Shown piece by piece: positions 45,470 through 56,378 of a DNA stretch of 64,000 nt. The stretch is taken from positions 32,139,001 through 32,203,000 of the forward strand of contig BSBM01000232.1 in assembly GCA_027924585.1 (NCBI GenBank), given 5' to 3'. Below the pieces are notes generated by a model. That model searched no databases. It was not told the origin of the DNA and worked only from the letters and a program-made list of their open reading frames with translations. The position numbers and the translations under genes are program-made. Each line of letters begins with the position of its first letter. Within the stretch, counting starts at the first letter, position 1. Origin of the DNA: Larix kaempferi. Its lineage: Eukaryota; Streptophyta; Pinopsida; Pinales; Pinaceae.

Positions 45470-46706
45470 CTACGGAGAAGGAGGAACCTCCTCATCATCT
45501 ACCGCATTGCGATAGCATATCACTAGTCTAGCAATCCGTCGCAGCACCCTAAGCCATGCTGGGGGCACCCCAACAACATCTTCCTGCATGTCTACAGGTA
45601 TCTGGTCCATGTGGCATGCAGGAATCTCATGAGTCAACCGACTCATCTTCCTCTCCAGGGTTCCCAACATAGCATCCGCTGCGGTGATATCTGTTGGCCT
45701 CACATAGATGGTAGGATGGCCCTCAGGATGAACAGGCCCAACATCTGCATTTGACACTTGATTAGAACTTCGAAACTCATTCAAAAAAATCAAATACTTG
45801 AAAAGTTTGAAAAAATTAAATAAATTCTCAAAATTTAAACATACCAATATCTCCCCAGGCTCCACCTGGCAGAAGCACCAGCTCTGGATCGTGACGGAAA
45901 TCCAATCCAGCATAGGGAAATTGCTCAAATGCGGGTACTTGCCTCTCCCACCACCCCCAGAAGTCATCAGTGTGGTAACAATGGTGACTTTCCCCACCAC
46001 CCTGGCGGAGAAAAATGTCACCCCAACGGCCTAGTCTGGGCTCACGGGGGTTAACCTGTGGTAGAGGCATCCCCAAACTAATAGCAGGCATCCTCTCGAA
46101 GAAGAAAGTACACAAAATACTTCCGTACCCAAAATTCTTCATAGTGCCGGATTTGCAACCTGTCAGTTGAGACTTCATGTTTTCCAGCAAGCTAGTACTC
46201 CAATCATAAACATGGCCGTGCAAGCACTGTACACCAACATGAATCGAATGCTTGGAAGCTAAGTGTTGTGATGCACTACCGGCTACCTGGTTGATCATGC
46301 TCACTATCACTTTCAGAGGGAGACCATCAATAGTTGTAATCAAAACTTGGCTTCCCGATTTTTCTGCTCCGGCAATACAATATGTATTTACATATTCTTG
46401 CACTGATCGTGCACCCAAACGAGATGTCCCTTTCAGATTAATTACGTCTCCTCTCCTTGAGAGACCAGTAATAAAGTATATGTCCTCAACGGTAAGCTCA
46501 AGAGTCTGCCCCCGGATGATGAAGGTATTAGTATCGACATCCCAATACTGAATCAGTCTCCGAAACAGCTTGTTTAGTGCCCGCATGTTTACGGTTCGAT
46601 AAAATTTCAACAAACCGCATCTACAGAGCGCATGGAGGGTAGCCGGGTCTTGCATGGCTAGCCTATCCATGTCTTCATGCTCCCTTTCCCTCCATTGTAA
46701 GACCAT
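45470..46706 (-). CDS. Antisense spliced gene of element D, plant-mobile-domain-like, 378 aa
   Basis: Exon 1 runs from 46706 to 45845 and exon 2 from 45744 to 45470. The 100-bp intron (45745-45844) has GTATGT at its start and CAAATGCAG at its end, and joining keeps the frame (split codon 1+2). The protein begins MVLQWREREHEDMD; residues ~28-85 read LCRCGLLKF, LNKLFRRLIQYWDVDTNTF and LELTVEDIYFITGLSRRG, resembling the plant mobile domain (PF10536 type) found in MAIN/MAIL proteins and in some transposons. An aromatic-rich part follows (DDFWGWWERQ, GGAWGD). The start follows an acceptor-like TTTGTGCAG, so an untranslated upstream exon is likely. The element A homologue has the same intron. Function unknown; a nuclear regulatory role is a guess. 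Confidence 0.72.
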
Positions 46707-46765
46707 CCTGCACAAAAACCCCAAAATTTTTGAGTCTCGGCGCTTGAAAATAGCTTTGCAAATAT

Positions 46766-46876
46766 GTACGCTACTGTGTATATTACATAGTAGCGTGTAG
46801 GCGCTACTCTGTTTGAGCAAAGTAGCGCCCATCGAGTTTGTACGCTACTCTTGTGTATACACAGTAGTGCCCGCGC
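46766..46876. promoter_or_regulatory. GTAGCG/CGCTAC motif cluster beside the antisense gene (element D)
   Basis: TACGCTACTG, CATAGTAGCGTG, GGCGCTACTC, AAAGTAGCGCCC, TACGCTACTC and CAGTAGTGCCC lie within 110 bp, about 60 bp upstream of the first recognised antisense exon. The GCGATC array of element A holds the same place. Confidence 0.8.
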
Positions 46877-47414
46877 ATAAAACCTTATGAGCATCGCGTT
46901 GCAGGCCTTTTTTGCTCAAAAATTTAAAAATAAACCATTGAAATGCAAGATAGGTTGATTTCTACTTACTTGGTGGAGGAGATTTGGTGGTTGGATGCCC
47001 GATTCGATCGCAATAGAGATTTGAAATTCGCAAAAGTTGCCCCAATTTTTGCCCTACAACACAAATTGAAAATTGATTTTTTAACAATGAAATTATATAT
47101 AAAATTGGATTTTGATTTTTACCCATAATTTTTAATTTTCCATAGTTTCAAAAACTTTCAAAAAACCCTAATCAATCAATTGAAACACAAAATAAGGTAT
47201 AACACTGATCCAAGTTCAATTTTCACTCAATTGTTGTCAGTTTCGTCTCCTAAGCTCAAATTTCTTGATGATAGATCTTGTCAGTTAACTAAACATTTCA
47301 AATTCATATATCATTTAAGATTTTTGCCGCATCGACTAATATTTTGTTGAAGACCTAGTCTTGGCAGGGCATGAAGCTACGATCCTAGAAGCTGACCTTT
47401 AAGTCATTTTAAGC
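46877..47414. other. AT-rich non-coding region upstream of the antisense gene
   Basis: No frame is recognised. It may hold the promoter or first exon of the antisense gene. Confidence 0.45.
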
Positions 47415-48187
47415 TCTTGTTTGGACTATTTAAACCTAAACAAGATCGCCGAGCAAACTTGTCCTCTTCGAGCTCGTTAAAGTATCCGAAGGCTCATCCA
47501 CTCAGGTATAGAATTATCCCTTTTCCGGACCTCAGTGGATTAACTACGGAAAAGGTATACTCTAGGTATACTCCTGTATGCGCTAGAAGAGTTCTCCTTT
47601 CATTGTTTTATACTTTTTCGGGGGAGGAGACTAACTGTACGAAAAAGGACCTTTTGGAGTCTCTCTTTAGGGTTTTCAGACTCTCTAAACATGAAAATAC
47701 CAAGCGAGCATTCACCTACTCGGGCTCGATGTGAAATCCATGAGAGGGTATGTAGAGGACTGTTTAAGTTTTTCAACTCTATAAACAAGAAAACACCGCC
47801 GAGCACAGACCAATCTGGGCTCGATATAAAATCCACGGATAGGTGCAAAGAGGATTGTTTAAGTTTTTCAGACTCTATAAACAGGAAAACACCGACGAGC
47901 ATTCATCTGCTTGGGCTCGATATTAAAATCCACGAGCAGATATATGGAGTTATTGTTTAAGTTTTTCAGACTCCTTAAAATTGAAAACACCGGCGAGCAA
48001 GAACAGATCTCGGCTTGATATTAAAATCAAGAGATCAGTACATATAGCGTAATCTTCTATCTCTTCTTCGAACTCTCTAAATTATGAAGAAGGTACTGAG
48101 TCTTCCTCCCATGGGCTCGTTAAATTATTTACATGGTTGGACCTATTGAGTTTTCATTCTTTCTTGGACTCATTAAATCCACAAGAA
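47415..48187. other. Array of about fifteen hairpins with conserved loops (element D)
   Basis: Clear stems include TCTTGTTT/AAACAAGA (47415-47445), CCTTTTCCG/CGGAAAAGG (47519-47555), ATCTGCT/AGCAGAT (47905-47941), GATCTC/GAGATC (48006-48036) and TTCTTG/CAAGAA (48161-48187). Two loop types alternate: one with GACTC-N-TTAAA, the other with GGGCTCGATATTAAAATCC. Between 47673 and 48060 the pair of hairpins repeats about every 96 bp. Stems vary from hairpin to hairpin yet stay complementary. Confidence 0.82.
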
Positions 48188-49358
48188 GGGTATTCTTTTA
48201 TCTAAAAAGAATAAGGAACGGAAAAACATATCATATCTTCATTGTCAAAGGCAGTTTCAGTCAAGTCCTATCCTTGAACATAGCACCTACTTGAGTCTAT
48301 CTTGTCGGTTGGGTTTAGTTTTTGGCCTCAGGGTGAACCTTTCCTCCGAGTTATTTACTCCCCCGGTTGGTTATTCTTCCAACCATATGGAGGGTCTGTT
48401 AATGTCTCCTACATTTCAGACTTATTTACCCCATTGTGTCAGAAACTGCCTAAGTCACTTTGTGTCGTGCTCAATGTTCAAGGATATACCCTGTGTCGGC
48501 CATTCTGCAGTTTACCTTGACCTCATGTGTTGGCCTTCCTAGTGTCAGTCTTGGTGCATATTATTCCATATCCGCTCTTACCAGTTGAGTGTTCCTCGAG
48601 TTGGATGATGGAGGATGCCATAAGGCCTCCCTTCCAATGGACTTCTTCCCATCGACACCAAATCATTATTCTGGGATTGAAGTTTAGAGTTTCGGTTAGT
48701 ACCTTGGAGATTGCAGTCACCAGTGGCAATTTTCCTCGCTGTTGAATGATGAGAATACATCAATGTCTCTTCTTCGACAGGATTCCCAAGTGTTCGACTC
48801 CAAGTCCATCTATTCACATTTGGCGAATCGTACTTAGTACCTTGAACTCCATCATCATTATTGGTGGAAGTTCTCGCGTTTGTTAACGGTATACATCAAT
48901 GACCGGTAATCAAACGATGCTCTCCATGTTCGACTATCAGCTCATCTATTCACATGGTTAGGGTTTGTACCTAGGGTTGTTGTGGGATGAAGACCTTGGG
49001 ATTTTGATGACATTACCTCATTTTGTTATCACCCAAGTTGCGCAAGACTGAGCCTCACTCATATTAGGCTCTCCATGAGACATAGATCCAGTTTGTTGTT
49101 ATGGCTATGATCTCTCAGTTTGACATGGATCCACGCTTGTATTTCAAGTGGCCATGCTTTATATACATCTCCTTGGAATGTATCGGAGATCATGTTGTAT
49201 CACACAACACATCTATAAGATGTCAAAAATGTAATTGCTCGCTGACCTTGATCTTTGTTGCAGGTTTCTTGTGACTTGTTTTCTGCGGTTCTGTGCTCCT
49301 CCTCTGGCTTTGGATTGTAATGTGTTTCGGCCATCGTTTCCCTCTGACCTCACACATT
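48188..49358. other. Non-coding 3' untranslated region of element D
   Basis: Only short frames of unlikely composition. Its end (CTCACACATTAGGGGGCATC) matches the style of element A. Confidence 0.55.
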
Positions 49359-49368
49359 AGGGGGCATC
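49359..49368 (+). other. Polypurine tract of element D
   Basis: AGGGGGCATC directly precedes the TG of the 3' LTR. Confidence 0.75.
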
Positions 49369-50416
49369 TGTTATAGGTCAAAATTGCACCTCTTCGTCCG
49401 TGATCACCCTGAGCTGCTGATCACACAAAAGGACAATGTGGATGGAGGAGCATGTTGACCTTGGACCATATGAGAACTCATCCCATTTCCTAAAAATACT
49501 GGAAAACCACAAAAAATCTCATTTTAAGATATGCGCGCTACTCTACTTAAAGAGATTAGCGCCCATACGCGACTCCAGTGTATAATAGTAGCGCCCATAT
49601 CAATATATACGCTACTCCTTCTTAGCAAAGTAGCGCTCGACATTTAAAACTTAATGAGCGCTAGTTGTTAAACAATAGGGTAGCGCCCTATACGCTACTC
49701 CACTGAGTAATAGTCGCGTATATCTTAAAAGATGATTAAAAAATATATTAATCCATCGAGGAGGATTAGTTGATGGTAGTTTCTTAACTTCCCCAACCTC
49801 CTCCATCAACCTGAACTGCTTCTTTAAACCTATAAATACCAAGAAGGCTAAAGGAGCAAGGTTAGAAATTATGAATAGAAATTATTGCTAGAAAAGCTAG
49901 AGGATGAGTTAATGGAGAAACTTTAAGACATTGGAGAAGTTGTTGCAGAAGACATCCAAGCCAGAGCAGAGCCAGAGCCCAGAATCTAGTTGCAGGAGCC
50001 TGCTTCATTGTCAGGTATACTTGTACTTCATTCTATTTTTTGACAAATAAAGGTTGAAGTGTTTTTCTTGTTCCAATCTGAATGTGTCAGGAAATGGAAT
50101 TTTAAATTGGATTTATTTTGGTCAATGCTGAATATTAAACATTGTTCTTGTTTATGTCAAGCTTTATATGTTTCCCAAAATGTTTTGAGAAAGGTATTGT
50201 TGTTGCAGGTTTGCTGAAGGAAAGGTAGATTTGGAAGCTGGACACGAGACCGAGTCAAGGCTAGGATCAGACTTTTGTTAAAAGGTATGTTCCCTAAATC
50301 TACAATCTATTTCTTTTTGTAAATGCCTCTGTAATAGCATTAATACACTTACCTGTCACCCCAACCAAGTTGATAGTAGTAGTTTCTTTGCTATAGGGTA
50401 GAAATATCCGCCAACA
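49369..50416 (+). repeat. 3' LTR of element D, with motif cluster
   Basis: Same length as the 5' LTR, about 98 % identical by eye. The GTAGCG/CGCTAC cluster is at about 49532-49722. It is followed by the target duplication AATGG. Confidence 0.95.
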
Positions 50417-50421
50417 AATGG

Positions 50422-51064
50422 TCATCCTAAAACCACCAATTAAGCAGAAAACACAAAGTTCTGCTTGTTTTGTTGTTGACATGGTTAGTGGTAACCCTAA
50501 AACCACCTCATTGTTGTTGACATGGTTAGTGGTAATCCTACAAACCACCTCGTTGTTGTTGATATGGTTAGTGGTAATACTAAAACCATCTCTTGGTTAG
50601 TGGTCATCCTAAAACCACCAATTAAGCAGAAAACATGAAGTTTTGCTTGTTTACATTTTCAGAGAACTTCTCCTCTTTTAGCTGACAGGGGGGAACACAA
50701 TGATGATTGTCAGACTTCAAGTTTCGAAGTTTGATGGATTGTAGATTGATTGATAGTTTAGTGTCGAATCCCTATCAATCGAGAAGGAAGCCATAACCTG
50801 AGCTAGAGATAGAACTTGTGCTAGTAGCCAGAGCCTTGAGCCAGAGCCTCCTAGCCAAAGTCAGAGCAATAGGTAGAGCCAGAGTCAGAGCCATGTTGGT
50901 TTGTGGTCATCCTAAAACCACCCATTTAGCATAAAATTGAGGTTATGCTAGTTTTTATGTCAGAGAGATTTTCAACTATTACTCTCTGAATTTGCTTGAC
51001 ACATTGTGTATTGTCAAGTAGAGGCAGTTTTTCAGGCGCTAACCAACTTATGATTAAGGGGGGA
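50422..51064 (+). other. Interior of element F, right part, with TGGTTAGTGGTAAT repeats
   Basis: From about 50417 to 50640 GACATGGTTAGTGGTAATCC and CCTAAAACCACC recur about five times at 40-50 bp spacing; a Glu/Ser-codon-like AGAGCCAGAGCC stretch follows near 50830-50890. No Pol sequence is present. It ends in the polypurine tract of F. Confidence 0.6.
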
Positions 51065-51280
51065 TGTTAAATATTAATCATAATTAGTTAGCCTAACCTA
51101 ACTTTAACTTAACTGTTATACCGTTACATGACAGTTATGGTGTTTTGTAATATATATGTACATCTTTGTGCATATGCTAGATAGATTAATAGCTCATTAA
51201 TATATTGCATTTTCTACCATTGTTGATCTTCACGTCTTCTTTATCTTCTTTATCTATTCTTTATGATGTGTTGTCTAACA
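51065..51280 (+). repeat. 3' LTR of element F
   Basis: 216 bp, matching 35520-35726; followed by GAAAA, the target duplication. Confidence 0.93.
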
Positions 51281-51285
51281 GAAAA

Positions 51286-51866
51286 TAACTTGTTCTTTGA
51301 CCTTACAAAAATAACTTTTTCTCATCATATATGAATTGCATTTGGCACATTCTCCTACCAAAATGGCCACTACGATTTAGTGGTTTCACAAAGTATCTAT
51401 CCCTTATATTTCATGTAAATAGGAAAAAAAATTAAGCATTCATTTTGTTTTAATCTGTAAAAAATAGAAATGGGAATGAAGCTCGGAAGATTTTAAATAC
51501 TTTATAGATAATTTATTTCTCTAGAAATTTGTATGAGTATTCTAATCTATTGTTCTAAAAAAATCCCATTTTCAAATGTTAGCACTAAAATTTGCGTAGA
51601 AAACCAGGAGGTAAGAGGTATGCGTAATACCTATAGAGGGTGGAAGCATTACCATACCTCCCGACCTGCCTACAAGCACAAGATGTTAGCAACATGGCTA
51701 TTATGTCAATATATGATAGTCTATGTGCATACCTTAAGACAACACAAATCCAAAATAATTTAACCATCTATATGTTGAGTCTAAAGAGATTATGTAATGC
51801 TAACCATGACAAACCAACTAGAGTAATGGAAAGAATATTATTATTAAAGTGTTGGTGCCTCGACAC
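51286..51866. other. Spacer between element F and a LINE
   Basis: AT-rich, with no recognised gene. Confidence 0.5.
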
Positions 51867-53875
51867 TTTTTTTTTTCATAGTGAAAAAAGCATACTTTAT
51901 TAAAAAGTACTGAGGTGCAGCCATCAACATAACAAAACCATCATCCCAATAGACCAAATGGATCAGCCGAGACCATAACAGGTCCTCCAACAAGAAAGAA
52001 AAGAACATCCCCACCTCCCAAAATAGAAACAACGGGATATTACCAATCCCCCAGGTGCAACAAAAATATAGAAAGTACGAAAGGAAAACAGAGAAAGAAT
52101 ATACAAGGATGTAGAAACACACAAAAAGCAGGCCCATCGCCAGCAAAATGAAGAAATACCATCAGACAGTGAAAACGTTCCAGAAACCCCGAGAGAGATG
52201 GTTTCCTTCCATTATCTCGTAAAATATCCGGCCGGTAACGGACCCAAGCCCACACCGGGAGAGAGAATCCGCCACAGTGTTGTGTTCATGATAAATATGG
52301 ATAATGGAGGTCTCTGGACATAAGCAAATGAGTGACATAGTCTGATCCAACCATGAAGTAAGTGCCAGGGCATTGATAGAGGCATGGGCATTCGCCCAAT
52401 TCACAATAGTCATCAAATCTCTCGCAACCTGCTCCAATATAATCTGTGTTTTAGATGAGAAAAATAGTACCAACCACAGAGATAAAAGTCCCCCTTTCGT
52501 GTTCGTTCCAACACCGCCATGAAACCATAGTTTGATATGATCGCCATTAGTAAGTTCAATAAATGCCCCAGCACCACATTTACCAGATGTAGCAGAGACG
52601 GCCCCGTCAAATCTCGCACGGTTTCCCGATCACAGAAGATGTGGCGGATGAGGAAGACGATCCACAACAGATGTAGCACCATCCTGAGTGCAAGCATAAT
52701 CAGAGGAGAGGGATCAGACCCAAACAACCACCCTGCTAGCCTCAGTAGCTCTATCCTAAAAAATGAGATAGTTTCTTGTCCTCCATATAGTCCAGCATAA
52801 GAGACATGCCAGCACCCCAGGTGTTTGTCAAAGTTGATAATGTCTTGGAACCATTGCTAGATAGACGAGTGTCGATAAATGTGAATAGGTGCAAAAGGAT
52901 CCCCCAAAAATCTACAAACAAACACAGTAAATGGAAAATAAATAAATAAGCGGATCAGTGTTTCATCATCTTAGAGACATAGTGGACAAATACCAGGACC
53001 AGTGAACCCCCTGTGCTGCAAATTCGACCAGATCAGTATCCGTTCAGCCAACAACAACAAAGTAAAAATCCGCATTGTAGGTGGAATATTCCATTTCCAA
53101 ATATGTACACGCCACCATTTATGTGAATGGAAAGATTTCGACCATATCGCCAAATATGCCAATTTGGCAGTGACCGTGCCATCGACAGAATTCCAGGACC
53201 ACAAGAGATGGTCATCCCCCACACCTATCCGGATATTGGCTTGATATAACTCCAGGACATATGCATCCCATTCGGCCGCTAAGGTGCCCACCAATCCCAA
53301 CTGAGTCGCATTCAGCCAAGTGTTGAAAACAATTGCAGGTCTCGTCGAATGCCCAATATGATTAAGGGTATATATGCCCCTGCACCGGAGATGGTGGATT
53401 AGAAAAGGTGATAGAGTAAAAAAATTAGGCCCTCCCACAATGGGATCTGCACTGATGACAATATGACGTCCATCACCTGGGACCCAAGCGAACCATTCAA
53501 ACACCACCAGGGAAGAAGAGAGGAGTCCGGCCCAAAAATTTGATACACCCTCCGTGGATCGGCTACAAGATCTGATCCACTGAACACGTGATAAATTTGC
53601 AAAGTATTTATCTTTGATTATATCACCCCAAACAGTGGCAGTCGATAAAACACTCCATAAACTCTTTACCAATAACGCAGATGAGAATTTGTAAATATTC
53701 TTTAAGGACCATCCTCCTTGTGCAAAAGGCCGAGACAGAGTCTCCCAATCAACTAAGTGGATCAAACCCAAATGATCGATCAAAATTGACGTGCATACAA
53801 AGTTTCTGACGTATGAATTTACCAATATCACAACTAATATTAGGTAGCATAATAATCATCCATCTTTCCTCTCAC
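51867..53875 (-). pseudogene. LINE (L1-type) 3' part: RT C-terminus, zinc-binding region and RNase H remnant
   Basis: On the minus strand a 286-residue frame (53831-52971) has the layout of the region behind an L1-type reverse transcriptase: VDWETLSRPFAQGGWSLKN, then VHIWKWNIPPTMRIFTLLLL and NLQHRGFTGPGICPLC (the zf-RVT region). Downstream, 52473-52162 shows an RNase H end (IYHEHNTVADSLSRCGLG). The 3' end has AATAAA (about 51898) and a run of ten A on the minus strand (51867-51876), the expected LINE tail. The 5' part ends near 53875, so the copy is 5'-truncated; frameshifts interrupt the coding region. No clear target duplication was found. Confidence 0.8.
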
Positions 53876-54957
53876 ATTTAAGGTCAATAATTCAAATAAC
53901 ATCAACATCTTTTATTAAATGTCATTGTCATTTATTGAATACATTGTTTTGTTATGTGGGTCCATCTCACAAAAATATGTTAATACGTGTTCACTATCCA
54001 TAGCACAACTTTGGAATCTGCACATGAGTTTAGACAAAGAACATTGAAATAAGCTTGTACACTTGCACTATATGTTTTTTAATCTTAACATGAAATGCCT
54101 CACTTATTTTAAACTGTAAATGGAAAACCACTTTCAATATTATATAGTTTATTTAATTTATATTATTCTTAAATACATTTTTGTATTATATCAATTGTTT
54201 AATTTATAACATTATTAACTTACATTTTCTTATTATACCTGCTAAAGGCAGGTTACATAGCAATCAATTTGCATTCAAATACAGTTGACTTTTAATTAAT
54301 TTCCAATTTTTTTTTAACAATGAAACAAATTTTGTTATAGTTTTCTAAGGTTTTCTGGAAATAATATATTGAATTGAATAATTTAAATATTAAAAAATAA
54401 TTTCTAAATTTCTAAAATATATATTTGTTGTTTTCTTATTGGATAACATCTATGATGTGACAATTTTTACTTGGTTTAATTAGGATTTGTCAGAAATAAA
54501 AAAATATTTAAATATAATAAAAATAATAAAAAAACCTTACCTTGACACATATCCCTATTGTATCTTTTGGTTTCTGTGTTTTCATAGTAGTATTAATTGA
54601 AGTCATATGTTCGCTTGCCACTTCCTACCCGTTCACATCACATGAGTTCACCGTATGGCACAATGTACTCTTATTAATAAATAATAAATAGAGATTTAGG
54701 ACACTGCGTGATCTCTTTATTGTTTTGGGTACGGTGATCTCTTTAGTGTCTTGGTATCTCTTTAGTGTCTTGACTCTTGGGTACAGTAACATCACATAAG
54801 GGTTTTTGACATGTTCTTTAATTATTAATTTAGTTTTGAAAATCTTTTCATTTTATTATCTAAGTTGCAATGGATATGTTGCTTTGATTATTAAATTTGC
54901 GTGAAATATGTTGCTTTGAATATTAATTTTTTTTAATCTTTTAATTTGAAATACAAT
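53876..54957. other. AT-rich intergenic DNA
   Basis: No gene or element is recognised. Confidence 0.55.
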
Positions 54958-54982
54958 TATATATATATATATATATATATAT
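54958..54982. repeat. (TA)n microsatellite
   Basis: About twelve TA units directly beside the SINE at 54983-55195. Confidence 0.95.
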
Positions 54983-55195
54983 TTTGTTAACGAGGTGAAT
55001 TGGTAACGCGCGGGTTTCGTACTTGTGTGACACATGGTCGATTCCTATGGCTTCCACTATAAACCTCGGGCGCGAACAACTGGGGCATAACCTCTGCGAC
55101 CTCCTTTGCGATAGATTCGAACCTGCGACTTGCTTAACAACTTGTATGCCTTAACAAACGGACAATTGCCAGTAAGCCATCCTCCCTGCCCCAAT
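54983..55195 (-). mobile_element. tRNA-derived SINE on the minus strand
   Basis: On the minus strand GGATGGCTTACTGGCAATTG (from about 55183) resembles an A box and GCAGGTTCGAATCTATCGC (about 55110-55128) a B box. The body is GC-rich compared with its AT-rich surroundings. The 3' end meets the (TA)n run, as often seen for SINE tails. It differs from the SINE pair at 3767-4202. Confidence 0.6.
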
Positions 55196-56236
55196 TCAAT
55201 TTTATATTTTACTTTAAGTTTAAAATATTAATTTTACAATTCAATTTGAAATTTATATTTTAATTTAAGTTAACAAATATTTATATTTTATTTTAAATTT
55301 AAAGTATTAATTTTACAATTTAATTAAGTTTTAGGCTTATTAATATTTTAGGTTTATTAATTAATATTTTTAATTTCTTAATTTTTCATCACAATTTTTT
55401 TAAACTTTATAAAATAGTTTTTAAATCGTCAAATCACATTTTATAATAAAAGAAACATAGATATATTTTACTACTTTTAGTTATTACAAGTAGAATTATA
55501 AAATTAAATTATACAATATAGTTGAAAATGATGTTGAAAAATGTTAGAATTATTTAGTAAATATTTAAAAACTTTCTACATAAAAAAAGTGTTGTGCAAT
55601 TTATCAATCCAATTTTAAATATGTATTTATATGGTTTTGTTTGCATTATACTAGCAATTACATTGAGTGACAAAATAATGATCATTAGAATGCAAAGAAA
55701 AACTTGATGTGTTATAATATTTTTCCATGCTTGATTAAGTGATATTAGATAGCATTTTTGTTCTACTTCACTCATACTCTAGAGTGTTATATATAAGGAT
55801 AATACGACATCATCACTACTTTATCAATAGTTACTAATACTTAGATCTCTCCAAATATATTTAATCTTTTAAAAGCATGGAGTAGGACATTTCATTTTTT
55901 GTTGTTGCTTTCACCTATACACAAGTAATGCATTGTTAAAATGTTACATTATTGTTTTAACTTTTAATTTTTAATTATGTACTATTATTACATTAAAAAA
56001 AATTAAGAAGCAGGAATAAACAACTTTGCAGTTAATAATAACAAGTAAATTTTACTTTCTTTGTTTTAGAGATTCAGAATTTACCCAATATCATGGAAAG
56101 TTGGCTAGTGTTAAACACAATTCAAACGAATGTTACATTAGGAATTATGCCTAAGAGCTACTATCTTTATAAATGTAATTGTAGGCACCAAGTTTTGGAT
56201 GGTTGATGCGAATGTTGGGGTTTAGCTTTACATACA

Positions 56237-56378
56237 TGTAATGTTTTACTCACCCACAAAGTGCCAAAAGGGAAAACTGAATCAAGAAAGAGAATGTAAA
56301 AGTTAGGTGTAATGTTTTACTCACCCACAAAGTGCCAAAAGGAAAAACTGAATCAAGAAAGAGAATGTAAAAGTTGGG
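56237..56378. repeat. 71-bp tandem duplication
   Basis: TGTAATGTTTTACTCACCCA and the following sequence through GAATGTAAAAGTT(A/G)GG occurs twice, nearly identical, so it is recent. Confidence 0.95.

Larger units (their letters stand above)
37949..50421 (+). mobile_element. Element D: non-autonomous Tat-type element (gag-PR, aRNH and antisense gene)
   Basis: LTRs 37954-39001 and 49369-50416 (both 1048 bp, TGTTATAGGTC...CCGCCAACA) differ at about 20 positions by eye. AATGG is duplicated at 37949-37953 and 50417-50421. The order is: primer binding site, motif cluster, leader, a long gag-protease frame, aRNH, an antisense spliced gene, a second motif cluster, a hairpin array and a polypurine tract. 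Reverse transcriptase, classical RNase H and integrase, which take up about 2.7 kb in element A, are missing; only ~120 bp lie between gag-protease and aRNH. The element is 12.5 kb and younger than element F, into which it is inserted. Confidence 0.93.
35515..51285 (+). mobile_element. Element F: short-LTR non-autonomous retroelement hosting element D
   Basis: LTRs 35520-35726 and 51065-51280 (TGTTAAATATTAATC...GTTGTCTAACA) are followed by TGGTATCAGAGTGG (primer binding site at 35728) and preceded by the polypurine tract AAGGGGGGA (51056-51064). GAAAA is duplicated at 35515-35519 and 51281-51285. Without the nested element D the element would be about 3.3 kb. No frame in the interior (35740-37948, 50422-51064) resembles Gag or Pol, so it is probably a non-autonomous element moved by the enzymes of a copia relative. 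Confidence 0.9.

Noticed and set aside
46252-46551. 99-residue plus-strand frame
   Set aside because: Shadow of the antisense gene on the other strand, with no domain and no homologue in element A.
23302-48187. Deciding from G-U pairs which strand of the hairpin arrays is the folded RNA
   Set aside because: Mismatches point both ways (C-A in some stems, T-G in others), so the strand cannot be decided by eye.
48291-48817. Overlapping frames of 70-83 residues in the 3' region of element D
   Set aside because: Open on both strands in the same stretch, of mixed composition, and without a counterpart in element A.
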